This document shows positions 50,878-59,944 of a DNA stretch of 64,000 nt, piece after piece; position 1 is the first letter of the stretch, and the number at the start of each line of letters is the position of its first letter. The notes below the pieces were generated by a model. That model did no database searches, was not told the origin of the DNA, and saw nothing but the letters and a program-made list of their open reading frames with translations. The position numbers and the translations under genes were made by a program. This stretch comes from Deltaproteobacteria bacterium (lineage in GTDB: Bacteria > Desulfobacterota > Deferrisomatia > Deferrisomatales > JACRMM01): assembly GCA_016214985.1 (NCBI GenBank), contig JACRMM010000015.1:1-64000 (forward strand), in the 5' to 3' direction.

Positions 50878-51909
50878 ATGGCCGAGGTCAGCGCAGCGAC
50901 CCAGATGGGGAAGATCCGTTCTTTCGAAAAGGGATTTGTGGCGATGCACCTGGTCAATCTCGGTGCCAAGTTGGGGTTCTTAGAAGCCCTCAATAACGCG
51001 AAGGAGGGGATGACGGCTGCGGATCTTGCGGCGAGCCTCGGTCTTCATGAGCCATATGTAACGATCTGGTGTCAGACGGCTTATCATTTCGAAATCCTCG
51101 ACTGCGACGACAAGGGGAGATTCGTGCTGCAGCCGTTCATGGACGAAGTCCTCGGCGACACGAAGAACCCAAGGAACTATCTCGCGAACATTGCCTTGGA
51201 CGTTGATCACCTCGGCAGGATGCTAACCGGGGGGGTTGGATACTTCAAAACAGGATCGAGGACGCCGTTCTTTGATTCTCCGGAGCGGTCAGCAGCAGGA
51301 TATGCCGTAACAAAGAACATGGCCCTGGTCTTTCAGTTCATGATCTTCCCAAAGCATGAGTATCTCAAACAGTCTCTGGAGCAGGGCATTCGATGCCTGG
51401 ACATCGGTTGTGGAGACGGCGCCCTTATGATCGGGCTCGCGAAGGCCTTTCCGAACAGCACGTTCGTCGGCGTGAACCCTGACCGGTATGGTATCGAGGC
51501 GGCGAAGTCCAGAGTCTCGAAACTGGGGCTGGATCAGCGAGTCTCCGTGGAAAACATGGGGGGCCAGGATCTCCCCTACAAGAACGAGTTCGATATCGCG
51601 ACCCTGGTCGTCACGCTCCACGAGATCTTCCTAGAAGTTCGGACCGAAGTCGTCGAGAGAGCCTACGAAGCCCTCAACCCCGGAGGACGCATCGTCATCC
51701 TCGACCTGCTCTACCCGAGCAAGCTCGAGGATTTCCGCGACCCGATGTACGACTTCGGAATCATGGACCAATTCTACGAGACGTGCATGGGCACAGTGCA
51801 CTTCAACTCTTCGGAGCAGGATGCCCTGCTGGTGAACGCCGGCTTCAAAGACATCCAGCGCAGCTACGTCGGAAAGGGGATGTTCGAGCTCATCGTGGCC
51901 GCGAAATAG
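50878..51909 (+). CDS. SAM-dependent methyltransferase with winged-helix N-terminus
   Basis: A 343-residue class I methyltransferase. Residues about 20-110 form a winged-helix dimerisation domain (GMTAADLAASLGLHEPYV), followed by the SAM-binding core LDIGCGDGALMIGLAKAFP, VVTLHEIF and NPGGRIVILDLLYP. The order is that of O-methyltransferases acting on small molecules. TAGGAGG precedes the ATG. The first part of the gene is less GC-rich than its neighbours. Substrate unknown. Confidence 0.82.
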   Translation: MAEVSAATQMGKIRSFEKGFVAMHLVNLGAKLGFLEALNNAKEGMTAADLAASLGLHEPYVTIWCQTAYHFEILDCDDKGRFVLQPFMDEVLGDTKNPRNYLANIALDVDHLGRMLTGGVGYFKTGSRTPFFDSPERSAAGYAVTKNMALVFQFMIFPKHEYLKQSLEQGIRCLDIGCGDGALMIGLAKAFPNSTFVGVNPDRYGIEAAKSRVSKLGLDQRVSVENMGGQDLPYKNEFDIATLVVTLHEIFLEVRTEVVERAYEALNPGGRIVILDLLYPSKLEDFRDPMYDFGIMDQFYETCMGTVHFNSSEQDALLVNAGFKDIQRSYVGKGMFELIVAAK

Positions 51910-51947
51910 GGATCTTGCAGATCGGCGCCGCCGGCGGAGGTTGAGGC

Positions 51948-52616
51948 ATGCCGTGCCCAACGTGCGGGTTCGATAACCGGGAAGGCGTCAAGTTCTGCGA
52001 AGAGTGCGGGGCGGTGATCGACATCGTCTGCCCCCAGTGTCGCGCGAAGATCCCGGCGGGCCGCAGGTTCTGCGGCGAGTGCGGGCACGCCTTGGGGCCG
52101 GCGACGTCAGAGCCTTATCCTGTCGACGAACAACCGCCCCGGTCCTACACCCCCAGGTTCCTCCAGGAGAAGATCCTCACCACGCGAAGCGCCCTCGAGG
52201 GGGAGCGGAAGCTCGTGACCGTGCTCTTCGCGGATGTGGCGAACTACACGTCCCTCGCAGAGAAGCTCGACCCCGAGGAGGCCCACCGGATCATGGACGG
52301 GTGCTTCCGGATCCTCATGGACGAGATCCACACGTGCGAGGGCACGATCAACCAGTTCACCGGCGATGGGGTAATGGCCCTCTTCGGCGCCCCGGTGGCC
52401 CACGAGGACCACGCCCAGAGGGCGTGCCATGCGGCTCTCGCGATTCAGAGGGCTCTGGGGGAGTATGCCGAGAGGGTCCGGAAGGACTACGGGGCCGAAT
52501 TTCGGATGCGCATCGGTTTGAACTCCGGCCCCGTCGTCGTGGGCTCCATCGGCGATGACCTCCGGATGGACTACACCGCCATCGGCGACACGACGAACCT
52601 CGCCTCCCGCATGTAG
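51948..52616 (+). CDS. Class III cyclase of the cluster, N-terminal part before an amber codon
   Basis: The frame codes two zinc ribbons (CPTCGFDNREGVKFCEECG; CPQCRAKIPAGRRFCGECG) and a complete class III nucleotide cyclase core (FADVANYTSLAEKL with metal-binding Asp; FTGDGVMALFGAP; YTAIGDTTNLASRM), then stops at TAG 52614-52616. The paralog at 55361 has CAG (Gln) at this exact position and continues, and here the same frame also continues downstream, so this is one 1124-codon gene cut by a C-to-T change. If the TAG is a true stop, a 222-residue cyclase alone is made. Confidence 0.8.
   Translation: MPCPTCGFDNREGVKFCEECGAVIDIVCPQCRAKIPAGRRFCGECGHALGPATSEPYPVDEQPPRSYTPRFLQEKILTTRSALEGERKLVTVLFADVANYTSLAEKLDPEEAHRIMDGCFRILMDEIHTCEGTINQFTGDGVMALFGAPVAHEDHAQRACHAALAIQRALGEYAERVRKDYGAEFRMRIGLNSGPVVVGSIGDDLRMDYTAIGDTTNLASRM
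52614..52616 (+). other. In-frame amber codon within a cyclase-AAA-TPR gene
   Basis: The frame reads SRM-TAG-SLAEPGSV where the paralog reads ARM-CAG-SLAEPGTV. Only one base differs from a glutamine codon, and both flanks remain in frame. Confidence 0.9.
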
Positions 52617-52811
52617 AGCCTTGCGGAGCCCGGTTCGGTTCTCGTCTCGGTCAACACCTACCGGGCCGTCTCCGGCTTCTTTGAGCTCGAGCCGCTCGGG
52701 AGGCGCAAGATCAAGGGAAAGGAGGAACCTCAGGAGGTCTATGCCCTTCTTCGGGCCGGTGCAGCCCAGACTCGCATCGCCGCCTCAGCGGCGAAGGGGC
52801 TCACCCCGTTC

Positions 52812-55322
52812 GTGGGCCGAGAGCGCGAGCTGGCTGCGCTTCGGGAGGCGTGGGGGAAGGCCGCTTCGGGCACCGGGCAGGTCGTAGGGATCGTGGGAGA
52901 GGCCGGGGTGGGAAAGTCGCGGCTCCTCGTGGAGCTTCGGGCGCTGCTGCCTCCCAACTCCCACACGTACCTCGAGGGCCGCTGCCTCCATTTCGGCGGC
53001 TCCATGCCGTATCTCCCGGTCTTGGATCTCCTGCGGCTCTTTTTCGAGGTGCCCGAGGGCGAGCGGGAGTACGCGATCCGAAAAGGCGTAAAGGAGAAGC
53101 TTCTCTCCCTGGAGGCCCGGCTCGAACGAGTCCTCTCCCCCCTCCAAGACCTCCTTTCCCTCAAGGTGGAGGACGAGGCCTACCAGAAGCTCGAGCCGAA
53201 GAAGAAGAAGGAGAGGACCTTCGAGGCGCTCCGGGACCTCTTTCTCCACATCGGCCGAGAGCACCCCCTCGTGCTCGCCGTCGAGGACCTGCACTGGATC
53301 GACACGACGAGCCGGGAGTTTCTCGACTACTTCATCGGCTGGATCGCCAACAGCTCCACCCTGCTCCTTCTCCTCTACCGCCCGGAGTTCACCCACGCCT
53401 GGGCGAGCCGGTCGTACTACAACCAGGTGAACCTGGGCCAGCTCCCCCCAAAGACGAGTGCCGAGCTCATGGCCTCGATCCTCGGAGGAGGCGAGGCGGC
53501 CCCGGAGCTTCAAGACCTGATCCTCAACCGCGCAGGCGGAAACCCCCTCTTCATGGAGGAGCTCACCCACAGCCTGCTGGAAAACGGGTCCATCCAAGAG
53601 CAGGACCGTCGCTACGTGCTCAGCCGCAGCGCTGCGGAGACCGCCGTCCCGGACACGGTCCAGGGCATCATCGCGGCGCGCATCGACCGGCTCGAAGAGA
53701 ACCTCCGGCGCACGATGCAGGTCGCCTCGGTGATCGGGAGGGAGTTCGCCTTCCGGCTCCTCCAGACCATAACGGGCATCAGGGAGGAGCTCAAGGCCTA
53801 CCTCCTCAACCTCCAGGATCTCGAGTTCATCTACGAAAAGAAGCTCTTCCCCGAGCTTGAATACATCTTCAAGCACGTCCTCACCCAGGAGGTCGCGTAC
53901 AACACCCTTCTCCTCCAGACACGAAAGGAGCTCCATGGGAAGATCGGAGCTGCGATCGAAGAGATCTACGTCGAGCGGCTCGAGGAGTTCTACGAGATGC
54001 TCGCGTACCACTACGCCAAGGGCGAGCAGTTGGAGAAGGCATATCGATACAGTCGTTTGTCCGCAGACAAGGCGAAGCGGAACCACTGCTTGTGGGAAGC
54101 ACTTCGTTTCCAGAAGGAGTCGCTCCTGTTGCTCCAGCGAATGCCGGAGACGGCTTGGGGCAGGCAAGAGCGCCTCGCGGTGATCCTGTTGCTGATGCCC
54201 ATCTCGGCAAAACTCGGCTACCCCGACGATCCGACCGAGACCCTCCAAGAGGGGGAGGCGCTCAGCAGGGAGCTCGAGGATCACCAGGGCCTGGCCCTCA
54301 TGTACAGGCATGCAGGATCGTATCATTCCTACACGGGAAACGGAGTCCTCGGGGGAAGTTATCTGGAGCGATCCTTCGATGAAGCGGAGAAGGTATCCGA
54401 TCCAAGACTCCTCGGCCCGATTGCCCACAGCCTTTTCGTAAACTACGGCCTCGCGGGCAAGTTCGCGAAGATCCCGGATATGGCCGTTCGGGTCATCCGC
54501 CTGCTGGAGGAAAACCACCGGGGGTTGGGAGACCTCGAGATCCCCGCCCATTTCTATTCCGGTCTCTATGGCATGTACGGACAGAGTTTGGGTTACTTAG
54601 GAGACTTTGAGAAGGGAGAGGATCTGTGCGAGAAAGCGGTTTCCTTCGCGTGTGAGGCGGGTGACCCATTCAGTATAGCTACCGCGGAATGGTACCACGG
54701 CGCAACATTGACCATGAGAGGGAGGGGGGCGCAAGCCATAGGGCATCTGCAAAAGGCGATCGAACGCTTCGAGCGATCACAAGGCACCCTCCTTCTGCCC
54801 CTCGCGTGGAGCTTCTTGGGTGGAGCCTACTTCCTGGCGAACGACATTTCGAAGGCCTTGGAGTGCGCAGAAAACTGGTCACGAATACCAAGTGCCCTCC
54901 GCCTGCCGTTTAACCTTCCTCTGCACAATTGGTTCTTAAGCCTTGTCTACTTGGAGCTGGGCGATTCTGTGAAAGCGCCGTTCCACGCTCAAGAGGGTGT
55001 CCGCTTTGGCAAGGAGAACAACCAGAGACATATGGAGGGGCTTTCCTTGACGACACTGGGACTGGCCGGGTGGAAGAGCCGCACGATCACGATCGGCGAA
55101 GCCGAGAAGTCCACTCGGCAAGGGATCGAGATGCTGGAGGAACTGAAACTGGAGCCGTTCAAAGCCTATGGGTACCTTCTTCTCGGGGAGCTCTTCGCAG
55201 GCGCCGGGGAGCGCGAAAAGGCTCTGGAGAACCTGAAAGTGGCGGAACACATGGCGCAGGAGATGGGGATGGACTACTGGCTGGCCAGAGCGCGGAAGGA
55301 TTTGGGGGAATTGCATGTTTAG
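52812..55322 (+). CDS. AAA/TPR part of the amber-interrupted cyclase
   Basis: Downstream of the amber codon the frame stays open to 55322; the first usable start is GTG at 52812, but coding similarity begins directly after the TAG. It holds an AAA-type ATPase (Walker A GIVGEAGVGKSRLL, Walker B LVLAVEDLHWID), a winged region, and TPR-like helical repeats to the C-terminus. Such cyclase-STAND proteins are large signalling ATPases. It follows the design of the protein at 55361 throughout. Codon use in the last 600 bases is more AT-rich. Confidence 0.8.
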   Translation: MGRERELAALREAWGKAASGTGQVVGIVGEAGVGKSRLLVELRALLPPNSHTYLEGRCLHFGGSMPYLPVLDLLRLFFEVPEGEREYAIRKGVKEKLLSLEARLERVLSPLQDLLSLKVEDEAYQKLEPKKKKERTFEALRDLFLHIGREHPLVLAVEDLHWIDTTSREFLDYFIGWIANSSTLLLLLYRPEFTHAWASRSYYNQVNLGQLPPKTSAELMASILGGGEAAPELQDLILNRAGGNPLFMEELTHSLLENGSIQEQDRRYVLSRSAAETAVPDTVQGIIAARIDRLEENLRRTMQVASVIGREFAFRLLQTITGIREELKAYLLNLQDLEFIYEKKLFPELEYIFKHVLTQEVAYNTLLLQTRKELHGKIGAAIEEIYVERLEEFYEMLAYHYAKGEQLEKAYRYSRLSADKAKRNHCLWEALRFQKESLLLLQRMPETAWGRQERLAVILLLMPISAKLGYPDDPTETLQEGEALSRELEDHQGLALMYRHAGSYHSYTGNGVLGGSYLERSFDEAEKVSDPRLLGPIAHSLFVNYGLAGKFAKIPDMAVRVIRLLEENHRGLGDLEIPAHFYSGLYGMYGQSLGYLGDFEKGEDLCEKAVSFACEAGDPFSIATAEWYHGATLTMRGRGAQAIGHLQKAIERFERSQGTLLLPLAWSFLGGAYFLANDISKALECAENWSRIPSALRLPFNLPLHNWFLSLVYLELGDSVKAPFHAQEGVRFGKENNQRHMEGLSLTTLGLAGWKSRTITIGEAEKSTRQGIEMLEELKLEPFKAYGYLLLGELFAGAGEREKALENLKVAEHMAQEMGMDYWLARARKDLGELHV

Positions 55323-55360
55323 AGCGGGGTCTCTCGTTGCCCGGGGCCGGGAGAAGGCGA

Positions 55361-58300
55361 ATGAACTGCGTCCGCTGTCAACACGACAACCGTGATGGGG
55401 CGAGGTTCTGCAAAGGCTGCGGGGCGCGGCTGGAGGCGAGCTGCCCGGCGTGCGGGAAGGAAGTAGCGCCTGCTGGCCGCTTCTGTGACGAATGTGGGCA
55501 CGACCTGCGCTCCAAGAGCGCTGAGGTGGCTCCCTCCGTCAACTACCAGAAGCCCCAGTCCTACACCCCCAAGCACCTCACCGAGAAGATCCTCACCACC
55601 CGAAGTGCCCTGGAGGGCGAGCGGAAGCTCGTAACGGTGCTCTTCGCGGATGTGGCGAATTACACGTCCCTTGCCGAGAAGCTCGACCCCGAGGAGGCCC
55701 ACCGAATCATGGACGGGTGCTTTCGGATCCTGATGGATGAGGTCCACAGGTGTGAGGGGACGATCAACCAGTTCACCGGGGATGGTGTCATGGCGCTCTT
55801 CGGGGCGCCGGTGGCCCACGAGGACCACGCCCAGCGGGCCTGTCACGCAGCCCTCGCGATCCAGAAGGCTCTCGTCGACTACTCCTCGCAGGTGCGAAGG
55901 GAGTACGACCTCGACTTCCGGATGCGGATCGGCCTCAACTCCGGGCCAGTGATCGTCGGACGCATCGGGGACGACCTGCGGATGGACTACACCGCCGTGG
56001 GCGACACCACAAACCTCGCCGCCCGGATGCAGAGCCTGGCTGAGCCCGGGACCGTCCTGCTCTCGGCCAACACCCACCGCCTCGCCTCCCGGTTCTTCGA
56101 GCTCGAGGCCCTCGGCGCGCGAGAGATCAAGGGCAAGGAGGAGCCGCATGAGGTCTTCCTCCTCCTTCGGCCCGGAGCGTCCCAGACCCGCATCGCCGCT
56201 TCGGTCGCCAAGGGTCTGACGCCCTTCGTGGGGCGCGAGCGCGAGCTCTCGGTGTTGCAGGAGGCCTGGGAGAAGGCGGCAACGGGCTCGGGCCAGGTGG
56301 TGGGAATCGTCGGCGAGGCGGGAGTGGGGAAGTCGAGGCTTCTCCTGGAGCTGCGAAACAGCCTCCCGGCCGGCTCCCAGATATACCTCGAAGGGCGCTG
56401 CCTCCACTACGGAGGGTCGATGCCGTACCTGCCGGTCCTCGACCTCCTGCGACAGTACTTCGGCCTCGCGGAGGGGGAGCGGGAGCATATCCTGCGCAAG
56501 GCCGTTCGGGAAAAGACTCTCGCCCTCGACCCGGCCCTCGAGCGCGTGCTTCCGTCGCTCTATGACCTCCTATCGCTCCGGGTGGACGACGACGCCTATC
56601 AGAAGCTCGAGCCCAAGCGGAAGAAGGAGCGGGCCTTCGAGAGCCTGCGGGATCTCCTCTTCCGGATGTGCCAGGAGCAGCCCCTGGTCCTGGCGGTCGA
56701 GGACCTCCACTGGCTCGACGCCACCAGCCGGGAGTTCCTCGACTACCTCGTCGGCTGGGTCGCCAACTCCCCCTGCCTGCTGCTCCTCCTCTACCGGCCG
56801 GAGTTCACCCACTCCTGGGCGAGCCGGTCGTACTACACCCAGGTGAACGTCGGTCAGCTCTCCACCCAGGCGGGCGCGGAGTTCATGGCTTCGCTCTTCC
56901 AGGGGGAAGAGGTCGCCCCGGAGCTGCAGGAGCTGATCCTGGGGCGCGCCGGCGGGAATCCCCTCTTCGTGGAGGAGCTGACGCGCGGCCTGCTCGAAAA
57001 CGGGTCGATTCGAAAGGAGGGCCTCCGTTACGTCCTCTCGCGCACCGCCAGCGCCGCCGAGGTCCCCGACACCGTCCAGGGGATCATCGCGGCCCGGATG
57101 GACGGGGTGGAGGAGAACCTGAAGCGCACGATGCAGGTGGCCTCGGTGATCGGGCGGGAGTTCGCCTTTCAGCTCCTGCAGACGATCACCGGGCTGCGAG
57201 AGGAGCTGAAGGTCCAGCTCCTGAATCTCCAGGGCCTGGAGTTCATCTACCGAAAGGCCCTCTTCCCCGAGCTCGAGTACATCTTCAAGCACATCCTCAC
57301 CCAGGAGGTCGCATACAACAGCCTGCTCCAGAGCCGGCGGAAGGAGCTTCACGAGAAGACGGCGGAGGCGATCGAGCAGCTCTACGCCGACCGGCTCGAG
57401 GAGTTCTACGAGATGCTCGCGTACCACTACGGGAGGAGCGACCGGCTCGACCAGGCGCTGCGCTACCTTCAGCTCTCTGCGGAGAAGGCCAAACGGAACT
57501 ACTCGCTCCGGGAGGCCCTCCGATTCCACAAGGAGTCCCTGGCGCTCCTGGGGCAGCTCCCGGAGACCGAAAGGACCAAGAAGCAGCAGCTTGGGGCGAT
57601 CCTCTCGACGGGCAACTTGCTAGAAAAGCTGGCCTTCCCCGAAGAGCCGCTCGAGCTCTATGCGGAGGCGGAGAGGCTCGGGAACGAGCTCGGGGATCAC
57701 CGGAGTCTCGCCATCCTTTACAGTCACCTGGGGCAGTACCACACGTTCCGAGGGAACCTCCGGGGCGCGCGAGACCACCTAGAGCGGGCGTTCGTGGAGG
57801 CCGAGCAAGTGGCGGACGCCGGGATCCTGGGTCGCGTGGCTGCGGGGCTATTTGGAGTATCGCTCGTCGACGGCCGGGTTGCGGCCACGCTCGCCCGCAT
57901 GCCAGGGCTCATCGACCTCTTGGAGCAAACCGTCAACGGAGCCCAACCCTCGCCTTCACTCCCCCTGATTCCCAGCCATCTGTACGGGGCATACGGCGTC
58001 GCTCTCGCGTATCTGGGACGGATGACCGGTGCGGATACACACGGGCGACACGCCCTTGCCATTGCTTCCGCCGCCGGCCACCCGCTGGAGCTCGCCCTTG
58101 CGCAATACTCTTGCGGCCAAGCTCGTGTCGTAATGGGCAGAGGCCCCGATGCGGCGAGATCCCTGGAAGCAAGCCTCGGAAACTTCGAGAAGGCCCAGAG
58201 TACATTGAACGTTCCTTTCGCGCTGGCTTGGCTGGGGTTTGCCCGCTTTCAGTCGGGCGACTGCCCGGGGGCCATCGACTGCCTCGAAAGAGCGATCCAG

Positions 58301-58732
58301 ATGCTCAGATCCCGGGGCATTCCGTACGGCATCGGTGCATTCAGCTCGTGGCTCGCGGGCGCGAGACTGGAGCTGGGCGATCTCTCGAGTGCGCTCGATA
58401 CCTTGGACCAGGGGCTCGCTTCCGCGGAGGCGATCGGCGAAACCATGTGCGTCGGCCTTGCTCTCGCCCTCCTCGGTCCCGTCGAGTTTCTGGCCGGCAG
58501 GGCATCCCTTCCCGCCGCGGTGGAGCGAACTCGGGAGGGTGTCCGAATCTTGGAAGAACTCGAGCTTCGCCCCATGGTGGCGATGGGCCGCCTCCTCCTC
58601 GGGGAGCTCTTCGCCGCTGCCGGGGAGACAAAGCAGGCCTCAGAAGCGTTGAAGACCGCCGAGGAGAGCTTCCAGAGCATGCAGATGGACTACTGGCTGG
58701 CGCGGGCGCAAAGGGCGATCGCGAGCCTCTGA
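55361..58732 (+). CDS. Class III nucleotide cyclase-AAA ATPase-TPR protein (intact copy)
   Basis: A 1123-residue signalling protein. Two zinc ribbons (CVRCQHDNRDGARFCKGCG; CPACGKEVAPAGRFCDECG), a class III cyclase domain (about 85-260, FADVANYT, FTGDGVMALFGAP, YTAVGDTTNLAARM), an AAA/STAND ATPase (Walker A GEAGVGKS at about 317; Walker B AVEDLHWLD), and TPR-like repeats from about 640 to the end. The cyclase makes cAMP or cGMP; which one cannot be read with certainty. The TPR part should bind a partner that gates the ATPase. Start ATG at 55361 after GAGAAGG. It is the only uninterrupted copy in the cluster. Confidence 0.9.
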   Translation: MNCVRCQHDNRDGARFCKGCGARLEASCPACGKEVAPAGRFCDECGHDLRSKSAEVAPSVNYQKPQSYTPKHLTEKILTTRSALEGERKLVTVLFADVANYTSLAEKLDPEEAHRIMDGCFRILMDEVHRCEGTINQFTGDGVMALFGAPVAHEDHAQRACHAALAIQKALVDYSSQVRREYDLDFRMRIGLNSGPVIVGRIGDDLRMDYTAVGDTTNLAARMQSLAEPGTVLLSANTHRLASRFFELEALGAREIKGKEEPHEVFLLLRPGASQTRIAASVAKGLTPFVGRERELSVLQEAWEKAATGSGQVVGIVGEAGVGKSRLLLELRNSLPAGSQIYLEGRCLHYGGSMPYLPVLDLLRQYFGLAEGEREHILRKAVREKTLALDPALERVLPSLYDLLSLRVDDDAYQKLEPKRKKERAFESLRDLLFRMCQEQPLVLAVEDLHWLDATSREFLDYLVGWVANSPCLLLLLYRPEFTHSWASRSYYTQVNVGQLSTQAGAEFMASLFQGEEVAPELQELILGRAGGNPLFVEELTRGLLENGSIRKEGLRYVLSRTASAAEVPDTVQGIIAARMDGVEENLKRTMQVASVIGREFAFQLLQTITGLREELKVQLLNLQGLEFIYRKALFPELEYIFKHILTQEVAYNSLLQSRRKELHEKTAEAIEQLYADRLEEFYEMLAYHYGRSDRLDQALRYLQLSAEKAKRNYSLREALRFHKESLALLGQLPETERTKKQQLGAILSTGNLLEKLAFPEEPLELYAEAERLGNELGDHRSLAILYSHLGQYHTFRGNLRGARDHLERAFVEAEQVADAGILGRVAAGLFGVSLVDGRVAATLARMPGLIDLLEQTVNGAQPSPSLPLIPSHLYGAYGVALAYLGRMTGADTHGRHALAIASAAGHPLELALAQYSCGQARVVMGRGPDAARSLEASLGNFEKAQSTLNVPFALAWLGFARFQSGDCPGAIDCLERAIQMLRSRGIPYGIGAFSSWLAGARLELGDLSSALDTLDQGLASAEAIGETMCVGLALALLGPVEFLAGRASLPAAVERTREGVRILEELELRPMVAMGRLLLGELFAAAGETKQASEALKTAEESFQSMQMDYWLARAQRAIASL

Positions 58733-58769
58733 GCCCGAAGTGACCAGCCCCCTCGAACGGAGGAAGACC

Positions 58770-59063
58770 ATGTACGTCAGAAGCACCAGCTCCCGGGTAG
58801 ATGTTGCCAAGATCAAGCAGGCCACCGCGGCGTTTCGGGAGCACGTGATCCCGCTCTGCCGGCAGCAAACGGGGTTCAAGGGAGGCTACGTCCTGGCCGA
58901 CCGCGCGTCCGGCAAGGCCTCGATCCTCACGCTCTGGGAGAGCGAGGTGGCGGCGCGGGCGATCGACGGGAACGGGGTCTACCGGCAGAACCTCGCGCAG
59001 CTTGCGCCTTTCCTGATGGCCCCGCCCGTGCTCGAGCTCTTCGAGGTGATCGTGCAGATGTGA
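58770..59063 (+). CDS. ABM-like small protein
   Basis: A 97-residue protein of antibiotic-biosynthesis-monooxygenase-like fold (VDVAKIKQATAAFREHVIPL, TGFKGGYVLADRASGKASIL, TLWESEVAARAI, PPVLELFEVIVQM). GGAGGAAGACC precedes ATG at 58770. It lies 37 bases after the intact cyclase and probably shares its transcript. Function unknown; these small barrels often bind or sense small molecules. Confidence 0.65.
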   Translation: MYVRSTSSRVDVAKIKQATAAFREHVIPLCRQQTGFKGGYVLADRASGKASILTLWESEVAARAIDGNGVYRQNLAQLAPFLMAPPVLELFEVIVQM

Positions 59064-59112
59064 CCCCGGAAAGGCTCCCGGGTCCATCTCACCGTTTCAG
59101 ATCCTTGATTCT

Positions 59113-59149
59113 GCCCGCCAGGAGCTGGCCGAGCGGGCGCCGCTTTTTT
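59113..59149 (+). terminator. Terminator-like hairpin after the cyclase/ABM pair
   Basis: GCCCGC (59113-59118) pairs with GCGGGC (59133-59138), with an inner CCAG/CTGG stem, followed after GCCGC by TTTTTT. Confidence 0.6.
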
Positions 59150-59174
59150 GTGCCGCGGGATCGGAGATGGGATT

Positions 59175-59879
59175 ATGGCGGAAATTGCCAGAAGCATTAC
59201 CTACCACTTCCGCTTCGCCGATGGCGACGAGAAGACCTTTAGGGTTTGCCTCGACCCGCAGACGCTCGCGGTGGTGGACCCGCCTCGGGAGTCTCCGCCC
59301 GAGTGGACGCGCCTGAGCGTTCACCAGTGCCGCAACTGCCCTCTTGATCCGGCGCTCCATCCCCGGTGCCCGATCGCGGTGCGGGTCGTAGACCTTGTCG
59401 AGGCGTTCCGGGATTCCGTGTCGTTTGAAGACGTGGAGGTCGAAGTCCAGGCGAACCAGCGGACCTACGTTCGCCGCACATCGCTCCAGAAGGGGCTGAG
59501 CTCGATCCTCGGCGTCTACACCGTGTCAAGCGGGTGCCCGATCATGAACAAGCTCCGTCCCATGGTCGCCAACCACCTCCCCTTCGCCTCGGCCGCGGAG
59601 ACGACCTACCGGACGATTGCCATGTACCTGCTGGCGCAGTACTTCCGGAAGCGCTGGGGTGCGGCGCCGGACTTCGAACTTCGGGAACTCCCCGAGATGT
59701 TCGATGCCATTCGGGAGGTCGACGTGGGGCTGTGCGAGCGGCTGGGGGCGCTCGGGATCCAGGACGCGAGCCTGAACGCCCTCGCCATCCTGACGACCTT
59801 CGGCGAAGACGTGACCTTCACGGTCTTGGACGAGCACCTGGAGAGCTGGGAGGAGGTCTTTCGGGAGCATTACGGCTGA
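59175..59879 (+). CDS. Uncharacterised conserved protein, intact copy
   Basis: A 234-residue protein I cannot name with certainty (it resembles DUF6901-type proteins in its start, YHFRFADGDEKTFRVCLD). The first half has a beta-rich part with a CxxC-like site (HQCRNCPLDPALHPRCPIAV); the second half is helical and opens with MNKLRPMVANHLPFASAAETTYRT. A second, split copy lies at 62868-63574. GGAG precedes the ATG at 59175. Its partner in both copies is a minus-strand cyclase end, so the pair has been duplicated together. Confidence 0.6.
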   Translation: MAEIARSITYHFRFADGDEKTFRVCLDPQTLAVVDPPRESPPEWTRLSVHQCRNCPLDPALHPRCPIAVRVVDLVEAFRDSVSFEDVEVEVQANQRTYVRRTSLQKGLSSILGVYTVSSGCPIMNKLRPMVANHLPFASAAETTYRTIAMYLLAQYFRKRWGAAPDFELRELPEMFDAIREVDVGLCERLGALGIQDASLNALAILTTFGEDVTFTVLDEHLESWEEVFREHYG

Positions 59880-59944
59880 AGCCGAATCGCGGTCCGGGGG
59901 TGGGGGCCGTAGTCTCCGTACCGTCTGCACACCCCACCCGCAGG

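Noticed and set aside
52614..52616. Pyrrolysine at the TAG of the cyclase gene
   Set aside because: The paralog has Gln here, the site is not in a methylamine methyltransferase, and one transition explains it; a nonsense mutation is simpler.
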